Assembly: GCF_003172915.1 (NCBI RefSeq)
Contig: NZ_QGKU01000039.1
Span: 27,879-91,878 of the forward strand
Source: Meridianimarinicoccus roseus
Lineage (GTDB): Bacteria; Pseudomonadota; Alphaproteobacteria; Rhodobacterales; Rhodobacteraceae
Reading direction: 5' to 3'
Length of the DNA stretch: 64,000 nt
Part shown: positions 49,390 to 59,246 of the stretch, one piece after another
How positions within the stretch are numbered: position 1 is the first letter of the stretch
How the letters are laid out: the number at the start of each line of letters is the position of its first letter
Position numbers and translations under genes: made by a program
Notes under the pieces: model-generated
Told to the model about the DNA's origin: nothing
Seen by the model: the letters and a program-made list of their open reading frames with translations, nothing else
Databases searched by the model: none

Positions 49390-50469
49390 TCAGCGGCTCA
49401 ACCCGCCATGCAGCGTCGGCACGTCCAGCGCGCTGAAGCCGTAGTGGCGCAGCCAGCGCAGGTCTGAATCGAAGAACGCGCGCAGGTCGGGGATGCCGTA
49501 TTTCAGCATCGCGATCCGGTCTATCCCCATGCCGAAAGCAAAGCCCTGCCACTCTGCCGGGTCCACCTTCGCGGCCTGCAGCACCTTCGGGTGCACCATG
49601 CCTGACCCCAGCACTTCCAACCATCCGTCGCCTTCGCCAATGCGGAGTTGGCCATCCACCCAAGAACATTGGATGTCGACCTCGGCGGATGGTTCGGTGA
49701 ACGGAAAGTGCGACGCGCGGAAGCGGGTCTTGATTCCCTCCAGACCGAAGAATGCCGCGAAGAATTCCTCCAGCACCCATTTCAGGTTGGCCATGGAAAT
49801 GTCGCGGTCGATCGCCAGCCCCTCGATCTGGTGGAACATCGGGGTGTGCGTCTGGTCGTAGTCGGCACGGTACACCCGACCCGGCGCGATGATCCGCAGC
49901 GGGGCGCCCTGCGCCTCCATCGTGCGGATCTGCACCGGGCTCGTGTGGGTGCGCAGCACGTGGGGCGGTCGGTCGTCACCCTCGGCGCGCGCCATGTAGA
50001 ACGTGTCCATCTCGGCCCGCGCAGGGTGGTGGCCAGGAATGTTCAGCGCGTCGAAATTGTACCAGTCGCTTTCGACCTGTGGGCCTTCGGCCACGGCGAA
50101 GCCCATGTCGGCGAAAATGGCCGTGACCTCGTCCATCACCTGGCTGACCGGGTGGATGCTGCCCATGGCGCGCGCCGCACCGCGCCCCGGCAGCGTCACG
50201 TCCAGCCATTCGCCCCGCAGCCGTTCGTCCAGCGCGGCATCGGCCAGCGCGGCCTTCTTGGCCGACAGCGCCGCGTTGATCTCGTCCTTCAGGGCATTGA
50301 GCTTCGGGCCCGCCGTCTGGCGCTCCTCGGGTGTCATCTTGCCCAGCTCGCGCATCTTCAGGCTGATCTCGCCCTTCTTGCCGACGGCCGAGACGCGCAG
50401 CGCCTCCAGCGCGGCTTCGTCGCCCGCGTCCGCGATTGCCGCCAGATACTTGTCCCGAAGATCGTCCAT
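49390..50469 (-). CDS. pheS: phenylalanyl-tRNA synthetase alpha subunit
   Basis: A 359-residue catalytic subunit. N-terminal coiled coil (about 1-85), then class II motifs: motif 1 [18 protein letters not shown], motif 2 around [20 protein letters not shown] and motif 3 [20 protein letters not shown] 50469 (MDDLRDKYL) is preferred to an in-frame ATG at 50490. It runs against pheT, unlike the usual pheST operon. Confidence 0.97.
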   Translation of the reverse strand: MDDLRDKYLAAIADAGDEAALEALRVSAVGKKGEISLKMRELGKMTPEERQTAGPKLNALKDEINAALSAKKAALADAALDERLRGEWLDVTLPGRGAARAMGSIHPVSQVMDEVTAIFADMGFAVAEGPQVESDWYNFDALNIPGHHPARAEMDTFYMARAEGDDRPPHVLRTHTSPVQIRTMEAQGAPLRIIAPGRVYRADYDQTHTPMFHQIEGLAIDRDISMANLKWVLEEFFAAFFGLEGIKTRFRASHFPFTEPSAEVDIQCSWVDGQLRIGEGDGWLEVLGSGMVHPKVLQAAKVDPAEWQGFAFGMGIDRIAMLKYGIPDLRAFFDSDLRWLRHYGFSALDVPTLHGGLSR

Positions 50470-50535
50470 CGCCTGTCTTGTCCTTGCCAAGGTCCGGCGT
50501 TCTGCTACCGCGAAGCGCCCGCGCTGTCCACCGCC

Positions 50536-51672
50536 CTAGCCGTCGGCGCCCCAGCCCTCGGACTGCATCTCGCGCAGGCGGCTTGCCGTGCGCTCGAACT
50601 CGAACGCGCCGGTGCCTTCCAGGTACAGCCGCTCGGGCGCATCTGCAGCCGTCACCACCAGCCGCGTGCCTGCCTCATAGAGCGCATCCACCAGCGTCAC
50701 GAAGCGCTTTGCCTCGTTGAAGTTGGAAATCCCCAGCCGCGGCACGTCCTCGAGGATCAGCACACGCACCGCATCAGCCACCGCAAGATAGTCCGCCGGC
50801 CCCAGCGGCACGCCGCACAGGTCCCAGAACGACACCCGCGCGACCCCGTTGCGGAATCGCGCCAGCCGCACCTCCCGCCCCTTGACCTTCAGCACCAGCC
50901 CGTCCTCGCCAGGCAGGCCCACGCCGCGCTGCTGCATCTTCTGCTGCGCCTCAGTGGCGCGGGCGCGGGCGCGCGGCGTGTGGGTCATGTCGTGCCACAG
51001 ATCGTCGACCGCCGCCCGCGCCGCCGCGTCCGCGGGATGGAAGTAGACCTGCGCGCCTTCCAGCCGGTCCTGCCGGTAATCGGTCGGGCTGGCCAGTTCC
51101 CACACGGTCAGCCGGTCCTTGATCATCTCGATGAAAGGCAGGAAAAGCGCCCGGTTCAGCCCGTCCTTGTACAACTCGTCCGGATGCCGGTTCGACGTGG
51201 TGACCACCGCGACGCCTGCGTCGAACAGCCGTTCGAACAACCGGCCGACGATCATCGCGTCGGTGATGTCGGTGATCTGCATTTCGTCGAAGGCCAGAAG
51301 GCGCACCTCCTGCACCAGTTTGTCGGCCACCGGCGCAAGCGCGTCATCCACGCCGCGCTTGCGCGCCTCGGTCATGCCGGCGTGGATCTCCTGCATGAAG
51401 GCGTGGAAATGGACCCGCCGCTTCGGCACGCTCACATGGGTGACGAACAGGTCCATCAGGTAGGACTTGCCGCGCCCGACACCGCCCCACAGGTACAGCC
51501 CCTTCACCGGCGCGGGCCTGGGCGCGCGCCCAAAAAGGCCGCGCTTGGGCGGTGGCGCCGCAAGATCCTGCCGGATGCGCTCCAGTTCTGGAAGGACGGC
51601 TTCCTGCGCCGGGTCCGCCTTGATCGTCCCTTCCGAAGCGCGCGTTGCGTAGATGTATTTCAGTTCGACCAT
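50536..51672 (-). CDS. zapE: cell division protein ZapE / AFG1-like ATPase
   Basis: A 378-residue AAA+ ATPase. Walker A is GGVGRGKS (about 63-70) after VKGLYLWG, the family motif FHAFMQEIH follows, and Walker B lies in RLLAFDEMQITD. ZapE acts at the Z ring under stress and the mitochondrial homologue handles respiratory proteins. It is upstream of pheS on the same strand, 66 bases away. Confidence 0.92.
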   Translation of the reverse strand: MVELKYIYATRASEGTIKADPAQEAVLPELERIRQDLAAPPPKRGLFGRAPRPAPVKGLYLWGGVGRGKSYLMDLFVTHVSVPKRRVHFHAFMQEIHAGMTEARKRGVDDALAPVADKLVQEVRLLAFDEMQITDITDAMIVGRLFERLFDAGVAVVTTSNRHPDELYKDGLNRALFLPFIEMIKDRLTVWELASPTDYRQDRLEGAQVYFHPADAAARAAVDDLWHDMTHTPRARARATEAQQKMQQRGVGLPGEDGLVLKVKGREVRLARFRNGVARVSFWDLCGVPLGPADYLAVADAVRVLILEDVPRLGISNFNEAKRFVTLVDALYEAGTRLVVTAADAPERLYLEGTGAFEFERTASRLREMQSEGWGADG

Positions 51673-51822
51673 GCGCAGGGATTACCCCGCGCGGCGCGCC
51701 GGGAAAACCCGCCCCGTGTCCGCCGCGCTGCGGCCTTTTCGGTCCGCCATATGAAAAACAGGGCGGCCCTTTCGGCGCCACCCTGCATTCGTGTGCACCT
51801 CACCGACCGGCGGGCACAGTGT

Positions 51823-52848
51823 TCAGGCCGCGCGGCGGCGCAGGATCGCAAGCCCGCCCAGACCCGCCAGTAGCAGTGGCAGACCCGCGGGCAGCGGAAT
51901 GGTCGAGGGCGGCGGCGGGGGCGCCGACCGCGTGGGTACGGTGCCCTCGAAGGTGCGGCTGTGCAGCTCGCCGTTGCTGAGCGTGATGCTCCGGGCGATG
52001 ACGCTGCCTTCGGTAGAGCCGCCGAAGCCCGTCATATCCGCCAGCGGCGCAAGCACGCTCCCGATGATTGCGGTACCGACATTGATCGACGTGGCCTCGA
52101 AGAAGTTCCAGATCACGTTCTCGGCCACCGCACCTGTGCCGCCAAGCGCGTTCATCCCGAAGCTGCCCACCGTTCCGGCCACGTTAATAAGCACTGTGGT
52201 CGCGCCGTTCAGATCGATGGAGTAGCCGCCACCTGCCAGGTCAGCCAGCGTGGCGTTGTGGACGGACAGGCCATCCGCATCGGGCGCGCCGACGATCTTC
52301 TTGTTGTTGAAGTCCGACGTATCGAACACCGTGCCGGTCAGGGTCGCAAAGAACGCGGAGTCCGCTTCCAGCGCGGCGAAATCGATCTCGGGGAACCGGG
52401 CCGCAAAATTTGGATCGTTCGCCTGCTGCCCATCGAGCACCGTGCCCTGGTTCGCGTTGCCGGTGAAGCTGCCACCGATGCGCGCCGTGCGCGTGCCCTG
52501 CGATCCTCCATTCAACTCGACCGTGCCGCTGGCATTGCCGCCAATGGTCACGTCGCTGCCGTTCTGGGCGTTGATCGTGCCGATCGTCGAATCGCCCACG
52601 ACGATCAGCTCGTCGAGGTCGCTTGGCGTGACGTCCTTGAAGCCGACCTGAAGGGTGTTGCCCGTCAGGTTGCCACCGACATAGAGCCGCCCTTCGACCT
52701 CCTGGCTGGAAGACATGTCTCCGGCGGTCACGCCATTGAACAGGCTCAGAACTTCTGCCGCGCTCAGCGGTGCCGCGCTTGCGGGCGCGGAAAATGCGAT
52801 CGTCAACGCCGTTGCGGCCGTGGCAGCGAAAACTGAATTACGTTTCAT
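51823..52848 (-). CDS. choice-of-anchor A surface protein with VPLPA-type tail
   Basis: A 341-residue exported protein. Signal peptide (MKRNSVFAATAATALTIAFS), then a choice-of-anchor A domain (LSLFNGVTAGDMSSSQEVEG, YVGGNLTGNTLQVG, AARFPEIDFAALEADSAFF) and a C-terminal sorting tail: a short proline linker, IPLPAGLPLLLAGLGGLA and an arginine cluster. Such tails are recognised by exosortase-type enzymes that anchor or release the protein at the surface; no exosortase gene is present here. ATG 52848 starts the signal peptide. Confidence 0.88.
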   Translation of the reverse strand: MKRNSVFAATAATALTIAFSAPASAAPLSAAEVLSLFNGVTAGDMSSSQEVEGRLYVGGNLTGNTLQVGFKDVTPSDLDELIVVGDSTIGTINAQNGSDVTIGGNASGTVELNGGSQGTRTARIGGSFTGNANQGTVLDGQQANDPNFAARFPEIDFAALEADSAFFATLTGTVFDTSDFNNKKIVGAPDADGLSVHNATLADLAGGGYSIDLNGATTVLINVAGTVGSFGMNALGGTGAVAENVIWNFFEATSINVGTAIIGSVLAPLADMTGFGGSTEGSVIARSITLSNGELHSRTFEGTVPTRSAPPPPPSTIPLPAGLPLLLAGLGGLAILRRRAA

Positions 52849-52996
52849 AATCGACCCATCCAAAAGGTGGCATCGAAGGGTGTCCGATACCTGCTAAAGG
52901 ATGGATATCCTGCCTGCGCCAAAAGGCACCCCGAAAATGCACGAATTGGTTAACAAATCGGGTCCAAGGTCGGTGAACGGCTCTGCGGCGCGGCCG

Positions 52997-53611
52997 TCAG
53001 GGCTGCGCCGCCGTCACGCCCGCCGCGGCCAGAGCGGACACCAGCGGCTCGGGCTCGGTGAACAGGTGTGTCTGCCAGCCGCGCGCGGCAGCGGCGGCGA
53101 TGTTCTCGGGCTTGTCATCGATGAAGAACAGCCCCTCGGGCGGGGCGTCCACCACGGCTTCCACCGCCGCATAGATGGCGGGGTCGGGCTTGCACAGGCG
53201 CAACTCGGCCGACACGAAGCGCCGGTCGAACTCGCGCAGGAACGGATAGGCGGCATCGGCCAGCGCAAGCGGCGCGTGGCCGAAATTGGTCAGCGCGTGC
53301 ACCGGTATTCCCGCTGCTCGCAGGCGGCGCAGCAGCGCGACCGACCCCCTGATTGGCCCGACCACGAAATCCAGCCAGTTGTCCCGCCACATGCGGATCA
53401 GCGCGGCATCGCCCGGATTCGCGGCGGCCAGCGCCTCTACCGCGTCGTGCAGGTCGGCCCCCGCGTCCACCGACAGGTTCATCCCGTCCAGATCGACCCG
53501 CGCAAACAGCGCCGCCCTCGCCTCAGGACCGATCCGCGCGTCGTAAAAGCGCGCCGGGTCCCAGCGGATCAGCACGTTGCCGATGTCGAACACCACGGCG
53601 CGAACGGTCAT
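52997..53611 (-). CDS. HAD-superfamily phosphatase (YihX-like)
   Basis: A 204-residue hydrolase with the HAD motifs: [13 protein letters not shown] (nucleophile Asp, DxGNV form), [18 protein letters not shown] (Lys) and [12 protein letters not shown]. The DxGNV form is typical of YihX/glucose-1-phosphatase and epoxide-hydrolase N-terminal relatives. Its ATG overlaps the stop of the YaiI-like gene (ATGA). Confidence 0.85.
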   Translation of the reverse strand: MTVRAVVFDIGNVLIRWDPARFYDARIGPEARAALFARVDLDGMNLSVDAGADLHDAVEALAAANPGDAALIRMWRDNWLDFVVGPIRGSVALLRRLRAAGIPVHALTNFGHAPLALADAAYPFLREFDRRFVSAELRLCKPDPAIYAAVEAVVDAPPEGLFFIDDKPENIAAAAARGWQTHLFTEPEPLVSALAAAGVTAAQP

Positions 53612-54066
53612 GCCCGGCCCTTCCTCGCTGCGACCAGCGCGGCATCGAGCGCGGACAGGAAGCGCGACCTGTCCGCCTTCGCGAAGCCCTTGCCGCGCCC
53701 CTGATGGAACGGATCCGCCGCACGAATGTCGTTCATCAGGTCACGTGTCGCCAGGCGCGGGCCGATATTGGCGGGTGTCAGGGCCTCGCCGTTGTGCTGG
53801 ATCACAGCGGCCCCCGCCTTCAGGCAGGCATCGGCCAGCGGGATGTCTCCGGTCACCACAACGTCGCCCGGCCCGCATTCTGCCGCGATCCAGCGGTCGG
53901 CCATGTCCGGCCCTTCCTCCACGATCACATGGCGCACAAGCGGGTTGCGCGACGGGCGCAAGCCCCCATTGTGCACCACCAGCATTTCCACCCCGTGGCG
54001 GGTGGCAACGCGCTCCGCCTCGTCCTTCACAGGGCAGGCATCCGCATCGATGTAGAGCCGTGTCAC
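53608..54066 (-). CDS. YaiI/YqxD family protein (DUF188)
   Basis: A 152-residue protein with the family opening [19 protein letters not shown] and [19 protein letters not shown]. The fold is PIN-like, so a nuclease activity is suspected but not shown. GTG 54066, 7 bases after the fghA stop, gives the standard start although the frame remains open upstream. Confidence 0.85.
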   Translation of the reverse strand: MTRLYIDADACPVKDEAERVATRHGVEMLVVHNGGLRPSRNPLVRHVIVEEGPDMADRWIAAECGPGDVVVTGDIPLADACLKAGAAVIQHNGEALTPANIGPRLATRDLMNDIRAADPFHQGRGKGFAKADRSRFLSALDAALVAARKGRA

Positions 54067-54073
54067 CCGTCCC

Positions 54074-54904
54074 TCAAAGCCCCAGCGCTTCGGCATGGAA
54101 GGCGATGTGGTCTTCCATGAAGCTCTGCATGAACCAGTAGCTGTGATCGTACCCTTTCTGGATGCGGAACTGTCCGTCCTGCACGCGGGCCGCCATTGCC
54201 TGCGCAAGGTCTCCGGGCCGGAGCAGGTCCAGGAACTGGTCCTCGGACCCCTGGTCGATCAGCACCGGCCCGTCGAAGCCGCCCGCCTGCATCAGCAGAG
54301 TGGCGTCATGGCGCGTCCAGGTGCCTTCGTCCGCCCCCAGGTAGGCGGTGAACTGCTTGCGCCCCCAGTCCGAGGCGACGGGATGCGATATTGGCGCGAA
54401 GGCCGACACGCTGGCGAAGCGGCCCGGATGGTTCATCGCTACCGTCAGCGCCCCGTGCCCTCCCATCGAATGGCCCATGATCGCCTGCCGCTCCGGATCG
54501 ACCGGGAAGGCGGCGTCCAGCGCGCGGGGAAGTTCCTCGGTCACATAGCTCCACATGTTGAAATGCGGCGCCCAGGGGGTCTGCGTGGCGTCCACGTAAA
54601 ACCCTGCGCCCTGCCCCAGGTCATAGGCCGCGTCGTCGGCTATGTCCGCGCCGCGCGGCGAGGTATCGGGAAAGCACAGCGCCAGCCCCGCCTCTGCGGC
54701 CCAGCCTTGTGCCGCCGCCTTAGTCATCGCGTTCTCGTGGGTGCAGGTCAGCCCCGACAAGTACCACAGCAGCGGTACCGGTCCGCTGGCGGCCTGCGGG
54801 GGCATGAACAGCCCAAAGGTCATGTCGCAGCCGCACACCGCCGAGGCGTGTCGATAGACGCCCTGCACGCCGCCGAAACACCGGTTTTCCGAAACCGTTT
54901 CCAT
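54074..54904 (-). CDS. fghA: S-formylglutathione hydrolase
   Basis: A 276-residue esterase that releases formate and glutathione in formaldehyde detoxification. Diagnostic: [14 protein letters not shown], the nucleophile elbow [10 protein letters not shown] and the C-terminal [15 protein letters not shown] with the catalytic His. GGGGAG 9 bases upstream supports ATG 54904 over the GTG at 54913. Its partner adhC lies at the right end of the window. Confidence 0.95.
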   Translation of the reverse strand: METVSENRCFGGVQGVYRHASAVCGCDMTFGLFMPPQAASGPVPLLWYLSGLTCTHENAMTKAAAQGWAAEAGLALCFPDTSPRGADIADDAAYDLGQGAGFYVDATQTPWAPHFNMWSYVTEELPRALDAAFPVDPERQAIMGHSMGGHGALTVAMNHPGRFASVSAFAPISHPVASDWGRKQFTAYLGADEGTWTRHDATLLMQAGGFDGPVLIDQGSEDQFLDLLRPGDLAQAMAARVQDGQFRIQKGYDHSYWFMQSFMEDHIAFHAEALGL

Positions 54905-54965
54905 GCCGTTCACTCCCCTTGCCGGACGCTCACTGGCTACCGTGCCACGCCCGCGCGGGCAACCC

Positions 54966-55892
54966 TCAGCCCAACGCCCAGGCGATCGCCGCCGGGATCG
55001 TCAGCACGCTGAACAGGGTCGAGATCAGGATGGAGGCCGACACCCGTTGCGGCGCAACCCCGTAGTGCTGTGCCAGGATGTAGACATTGCCCGCGACCGG
55101 CAGCGCCGCGGTGGCGATCATCACACCGGCCACGCCGCGCTCCACCCCGAAAACCGCCAGCGCGGCCACCGCCACCGCGGCCGGGTGCAGGATCAGCTTG
55201 CAGAAACTCAGCCAGCCCGCGACAGACAATCGTTCGGCGGACTTGCCGGCCAGCGAAGCACCGATGGCGAACAGCGCGCCCGGCGTCGCCGCCGAGCCGA
55301 GCGTCGCAAGGAACGCGTCTGCAGGGGCGGGCACCGGCCAGCCCAGGCCCGACCACGCCAGCCCCGCCAGGATCGACAGGATCATCGGGTTGCGCACCAG
55401 ACCCAGCCCGACGGTGCGCAACACAGCCGGCGACATGCGCCCGTCGCGGCTGCCGGTGATCAAAATCACCACGAGGCTGGAGAACACGATCAGGTCCACC
55501 GACAGCATCAACAGAAGTGGCCCGATGGCCCGCTCACCCAGCAGCAGCACGAGCAACGGGATACCGAGGAACCCCAGGTTTCCGATGATCGCGCATTGCG
55601 CCTCGATCGCGGCCTCGGCCACCTTCACCCGGCGCAGCATCGCCACCAGCGTCGCCAACAGATAGACCGCCACGCTGGCCGACAGATACGCCTGCACCAC
55701 CGTCCAGTCGACGATCTGCCCGAGCGACAGTCCTGCCGAGAACCGGAACAGCATCGCCGACAGCGCGAAGTAGAACACGAAGCGGGTCAGCGCCGCCACC
55801 GCCTCGGGGCCGAACATGCCAACCCGTGCGGCGCCGTACCCCAGCCCGATCAGCGCAAAAAACGGCAGCGTCTGCATGAAAACGTCGATCAT
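54966..55892 (-). CDS. AEC family transporter (auxin efflux carrier type)
   Basis: A 308-residue inner-membrane protein with about ten membrane helices in two repeats (FFALIGLGYGAARVGMF; GLGLVRNPMILSILAGLAW; ALPVAGNVYILAQHYG). Members export organic acids or similar compounds; the substrate is unknown. It is divergent from the TetR-family gene, which may regulate it. Confidence 0.85.
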   Translation of the reverse strand: MIDVFMQTLPFFALIGLGYGAARVGMFGPEAVAALTRFVFYFALSAMLFRFSAGLSLGQIVDWTVVQAYLSASVAVYLLATLVAMLRRVKVAEAAIEAQCAIIGNLGFLGIPLLVLLLGERAIGPLLLMLSVDLIVFSSLVVILITGSRDGRMSPAVLRTVGLGLVRNPMILSILAGLAWSGLGWPVPAPADAFLATLGSAATPGALFAIGASLAGKSAERLSVAGWLSFCKLILHPAAVAVAALAVFGVERGVAGVMIATAALPVAGNVYILAQHYGVAPQRVSASILISTLFSVLTIPAAIAWALG

Positions 55893-55998
55893 GCCGACCG
55901 GCTAGCATCTCAGGGGGCGCTTGCACAGACTGAACCGTTTGGTTTAAGTTGCTCCACCGGCGCCTGGCAGGCGCGGGTCAGATCGGTGGGGGGACCGC

Positions 55999-56622
55999 GT
56001 GCAGGAAGACAGCCCTAAAATCAGAAAGGGCCGGAAATTCGACCAGGTGGTGGCAGGTGCGCGCGAGATTTTCATGCGCGAAGGCTACCAAGGGGCCAGC
56101 GTGGACAGCATCGCCAGGGCGGCGGGCGTCTCCAAGGCTACGCTCTACAGCTACTTTCCAGACAAGAAGATGCTGTTCATGGAAGTCGCGAAAAGCGAAT
56201 GCCTGCGCCAGTCCGAAACCGCGATGGTTCAGGCCGAGCAGGGCCAGAGCACCGAAGAGACGCTGGCCGATATCGCCGACCGGATGACCGGCTTCCTGCT
56301 GTCGGATTTTGGCCAGCAGGTGTTTCGCATCTGCGTGGCCGAGGCCGAACGCTTTCCCGAGCTCGGGCGTACCTTCTACCGCTCCGGGCCAGAACAGGCG
56401 CAAGCCAAGGTGGTCGAGTTCCTGCACCGCGCCGTCGCCCGCGGTGATCTGGCAATCGACGATGTGGAACTTGCCGCAAACCAGTTCGCCGAACTGTGCA
56501 AGGCCGACCTGTTCCAGCGCGTCGTATTCAACATGCCCGGCAAGGTGACCGAGGCCGACCGCCAGCGCGTGATCCGCGGTGCGGTGGACATGTTCATGGC
56601 CCGCTACAGCGCCGCGCGCTGA
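55999..56622 (+). CDS. TetR/AcrR family transcriptional regulator
   Basis: A 207-residue regulator with an N-terminal TetR helix-turn-helix (AREIFMREGYQGASVDSIA, then AGVSKATLYSYFPDK at about 38-52) and an AefR-like C-terminal ligand domain. The start is a GTG preceded by a G-rich ribosome-binding site. Candidate targets are the divergent AEC gene and the downstream SulP gene. Confidence 0.88.
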   Translation: MQEDSPKIRKGRKFDQVVAGAREIFMREGYQGASVDSIARAAGVSKATLYSYFPDKKMLFMEVAKSECLRQSETAMVQAEQGQSTEETLADIADRMTGFLLSDFGQQVFRICVAEAERFPELGRTFYRSGPEQAQAKVVEFLHRAVARGDLAIDDVELAANQFAELCKADLFQRVVFNMPGKVTEADRQRVIRGAVDMFMARYSAAR

Positions 56623-56736
56623 CGGCAGGTCGCGGCCGCTTAGGCCGCGGTGCGGACCATGCGACACGGGCGCCCCTTGCGTGTCGGACGAACCGCGCGC
56701 CTACTGCGGCAGTTCCGCCCCCATGACCGCAATCCC

Positions 56737-57987
56737 ATGACCCCGCAACTTGCCACTTCGCTGCGCGGCTATTCCCGCCCGCAATTTCTGGCCGACCTCG
56801 CCGCCGGCGTAACGGTGGCGATGGTGGCGCTGCCGCTCAGCCTTGCCATCGCCATCGCCTCGGGCGCCGAACCGGGCACCGGGGTCGTGACCGCAATCGT
56901 GGCGGGGTTCCTGATCTCGGCACTTGGCGGCAGCAAGGTGCAGATCGGCGGACCAACAGGGGCCTTCATCGTCGTCGTGCACGGGGTGATCGCGGCGCAC
57001 GGGTTCGGCGGGCTGGTCACAGCAACCTTCATGGCGGGGCTGATCCTGCTGGTGGCGGGGGCGCTGCGCGCGGGGCGCCTCGTGCGGCTGGTGCCGCTCC
57101 CGGTGATCCACGGATTCACCATCGGCATTGCCTGCATCATCGCGCTCAGCCAGATCCGGGACCTGCTGGGTTTGCGCCTGTCGCATACACCCGCAGACGC
57201 CCTTGAACTGGCCCCCGCGCTCTGGGCGGCGCGCGGCACGCTGTCGGTCCCGGCGTTGGCGGTGGGTCTGGGCAGCATGGCCTTGATCGTTGCGCTGCGC
57301 CGCGCCGCGCCGCGATTTCCCGGCCTGATCGTGGCCGTCGGACTGACCTCTGCGCTGGTGGCGTTTCTGGGCCTGCCGGTTGACACGCTCGCCGGGCGGT
57401 TCGGCGCGCTGCCCTCGCAGCTCCCCGCCCCGACGCTGCCCGATCTGTCGCCTGCACGGCTGATGGAACTGTTGCCCTCGGCGCTGGTGATCGCGGTGCT
57501 GGCCGGGGTAGAATCGTTGCTTTCGGCGATGGTCGCGGACGGGATGACTGGCCAGCGGCACCGCCCCGACGCCGAGTTGCTCGCACAAGGCGCAGCCAAT
57601 CTCGGCTCCGCCCTCTTCGGCGGCCTGCCCGCCACCGGCGCCATTGCGCGCACAGCCACGAACGTGCGCGCGGGCGGGCAGACGCCGATGGCGGGCATGA
57701 TCCACGCCGCCGTGATCCTTGCGGTAATGTCGGTGGCCGCGCCGCTGGCCGGGGCGCTGGCGCTGCCCGCGCTGGCCGGGTTGCTGATGCTGACGGCATG
57801 GAACATGAGCGAGCCGCAGCACTGGCGCGGTCACCTGCGTGCACCGCCCGCCGATCTCGCGCTCCTGCTGCTGACGCTGGCGCTGACCGTGCTGGCGGAC
57901 CTTACGATAGCCATCGGCACCGGGGTCGCACTGGGATTGGCGCTGCGCTGGTGGCGCGGGCGCCGCGCACGCGGGCCGGGTCGATAG
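56737..57987 (+). CDS. SulP family anion transporter without STAS domain
   Basis: A 416-residue membrane protein with the SulP core: FLADLAAGVTVAMVALPLSL, KVQIGGPTGAFIVV and LFGGLPATGAIARTATNVRAG. Typical family members are 500-600 residues and end in a cytoplasmic STAS domain; this one stops just after the last helix. Substrates range over sulfate, bicarbonate and dicarboxylates; none can be chosen from context. Confidence 0.87.
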   Translation: MTPQLATSLRGYSRPQFLADLAAGVTVAMVALPLSLAIAIASGAEPGTGVVTAIVAGFLISALGGSKVQIGGPTGAFIVVVHGVIAAHGFGGLVTATFMAGLILLVAGALRAGRLVRLVPLPVIHGFTIGIACIIALSQIRDLLGLRLSHTPADALELAPALWAARGTLSVPALAVGLGSMALIVALRRAAPRFPGLIVAVGLTSALVAFLGLPVDTLAGRFGALPSQLPAPTLPDLSPARLMELLPSALVIAVLAGVESLLSAMVADGMTGQRHRPDAELLAQGAANLGSALFGGLPATGAIARTATNVRAGGQTPMAGMIHAAVILAVMSVAAPLAGALALPALAGLLMLTAWNMSEPQHWRGHLRAPPADLALLLLTLALTVLADLTIAIGTGVALGLALRWWRGRRARGPGR

Positions 57988-58021
57988 CCTCCGCCCGACG
58001 CCAGCCGACGTTCCGCTTGAG

Positions 58022-58675
58022 TCAGCTGTCGCCGGGCGCGTAGCGCAGGGCGATATCCGCCGCATGCTCTGCCGAAAGGATCGGCGGCAGCAGCGTCAGC
58101 ACCGTGCCCGCCGCGTCCAGAAGGTAGACATGGCTGCCATGGGCGAAGACGTCGCCGTGCTCAGGGTCCGTGAACACCACCTCGCTTTGCACACCGAAGG
58201 CGGTGCGCGCCTGCGCCAGTGCTTCGGGCGTGCCGGTCAGCCCCACGAAGGCCGGGTGGATCGCCTTCAGCGGCGCGCCCATGCTGCCCACCGTGTCGCG
58301 CGCGGGATCGACAGTGATCATCACCGGCACCGCCGCCACACCCCTTTCCGCCATCAGGTCCACGATATCGGCCATCATTGGCAACGCCGCCGAACAGATG
58401 CTCGGGCAATTGGCATAGCCAAAGAACAGAAGCTGCATCCGGCCCGCCGGGTCGGCCTGCGTGCGCCGTGCGCCGGTCTGGTCGGTCAACGCGAAGGGGC
58501 CGCCCAGCGCGAAGGGCAGCGCCCCGGCGCGGCCTGTCGGCCCATCGGGCGGGGCTGCGGCGTGCCGTGCCGCCTCCTCCGCCGATCCATGTACCACCCC
58601 GTCATGGGCCAGCGCAGGCGCCGCCATCGCGCCCGCCCCAAGCCCGAAGGCCATCAAAGCACCGAACGCGCGCAT
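58022..58675 (-). CDS. SCO1/SenC family copper chaperone-like protein
   Basis: A 217-residue exported thioredoxin-fold protein. Signal peptide (MRAFGALMAFGLGAGAMAAP), the metal-binding CxxxC in GYANCPSICSAALP, MITVDPARDT and the conserved distal histidine in HGSHVYLLD. SCO proteins supply copper to or reduce the CuA site of cytochrome oxidase. The start overlaps the previous stop by one base (TGATG). Confidence 0.88.
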   Translation of the reverse strand: MRAFGALMAFGLGAGAMAAPALAHDGVVHGSAEEAARHAAAPPDGPTGRAGALPFALGGPFALTDQTGARRTQADPAGRMQLLFFGYANCPSICSAALPMMADIVDLMAERGVAAVPVMITVDPARDTVGSMGAPLKAIHPAFVGLTGTPEALAQARTAFGVQSEVVFTDPEHGDVFAHGSHVYLLDAAGTVLTLLPPILSAEHAADIALRYAPGDS

Positions 58676-59241
58676 CAGAACCAGTCCTCGATGAAGGCCG
58701 CGTCCACCTCCGGACCGAGCCCGAGATACCCGTCCTTCTCGATCAACGCACCGACCCGCGGGTCGCGCCGGAACCACGGTCCCTCGCCGTCCGCGTCCGG
58801 GTTGCGCGCCGCCCAGTCTTCGGTCCAGGACTGCGCGTTCACCCACTCGCCGCCATCCAGCCGCCGCACCCGCTGCACGAGATAGATGTTGCGCGCCCCG
58901 ATGTCCGGATCGTCCAGCATCAGCCCGTCCACTTCCACATCCGCGCCGCAGAACGGCAGCAGGTCCACCGCCGCGCCGGTGAAGATCGGCTGTGCGTTCT
59001 TGTTGGGATAGACCAGCACCCCGTCCGCCGCGCGGAGCAGGCCGATCTGGCGCCGCCCGGCGCCGCAATTCTCGGGGCAGTCGCCGGTCACTGCGCAAAG
59101 CATGTCCACCACCCGCGCCTCGAACCGGGCAGGCTGTTCGGCGTAAAGGTTCCAGGACCGCGCCTCTGACCCGGCCGAGAAATCCTGCGCCCCAAGCGGT
59201 CCCGCCGCCAGCAGCGCCGCAAGCATCACGAGTCGTCTCAT
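58675..59241 (-). CDS. periplasmic protein of unknown function
   Basis: A 188-residue protein with a signal peptide (MRRLVMLAALLAAGPLGAQ) and a cysteine-containing centre (MLCAVTGDCPENCGAGRRQ; DLLPFCGADV). GGAG 8 bases before ATG 59241 favours it over the GTG at 59250 that overlaps the preceding stop. It is co-transcribed with the SCO-type gene, so a metal or redox role is plausible but not shown. Confidence 0.75.
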   Translation of the reverse strand: MRRLVMLAALLAAGPLGAQDFSAGSEARSWNLYAEQPARFEARVVDMLCAVTGDCPENCGAGRRQIGLLRAADGVLVYPNKNAQPIFTGAAVDLLPFCGADVEVDGLMLDDPDIGARNIYLVQRVRRLDGGEWVNAQSWTEDWAARNPDADGEGPWFRRDPRVGALIEKDGYLGLGPEVDAAFIEDWF

Positions 59242-59246
59242 GGCAC

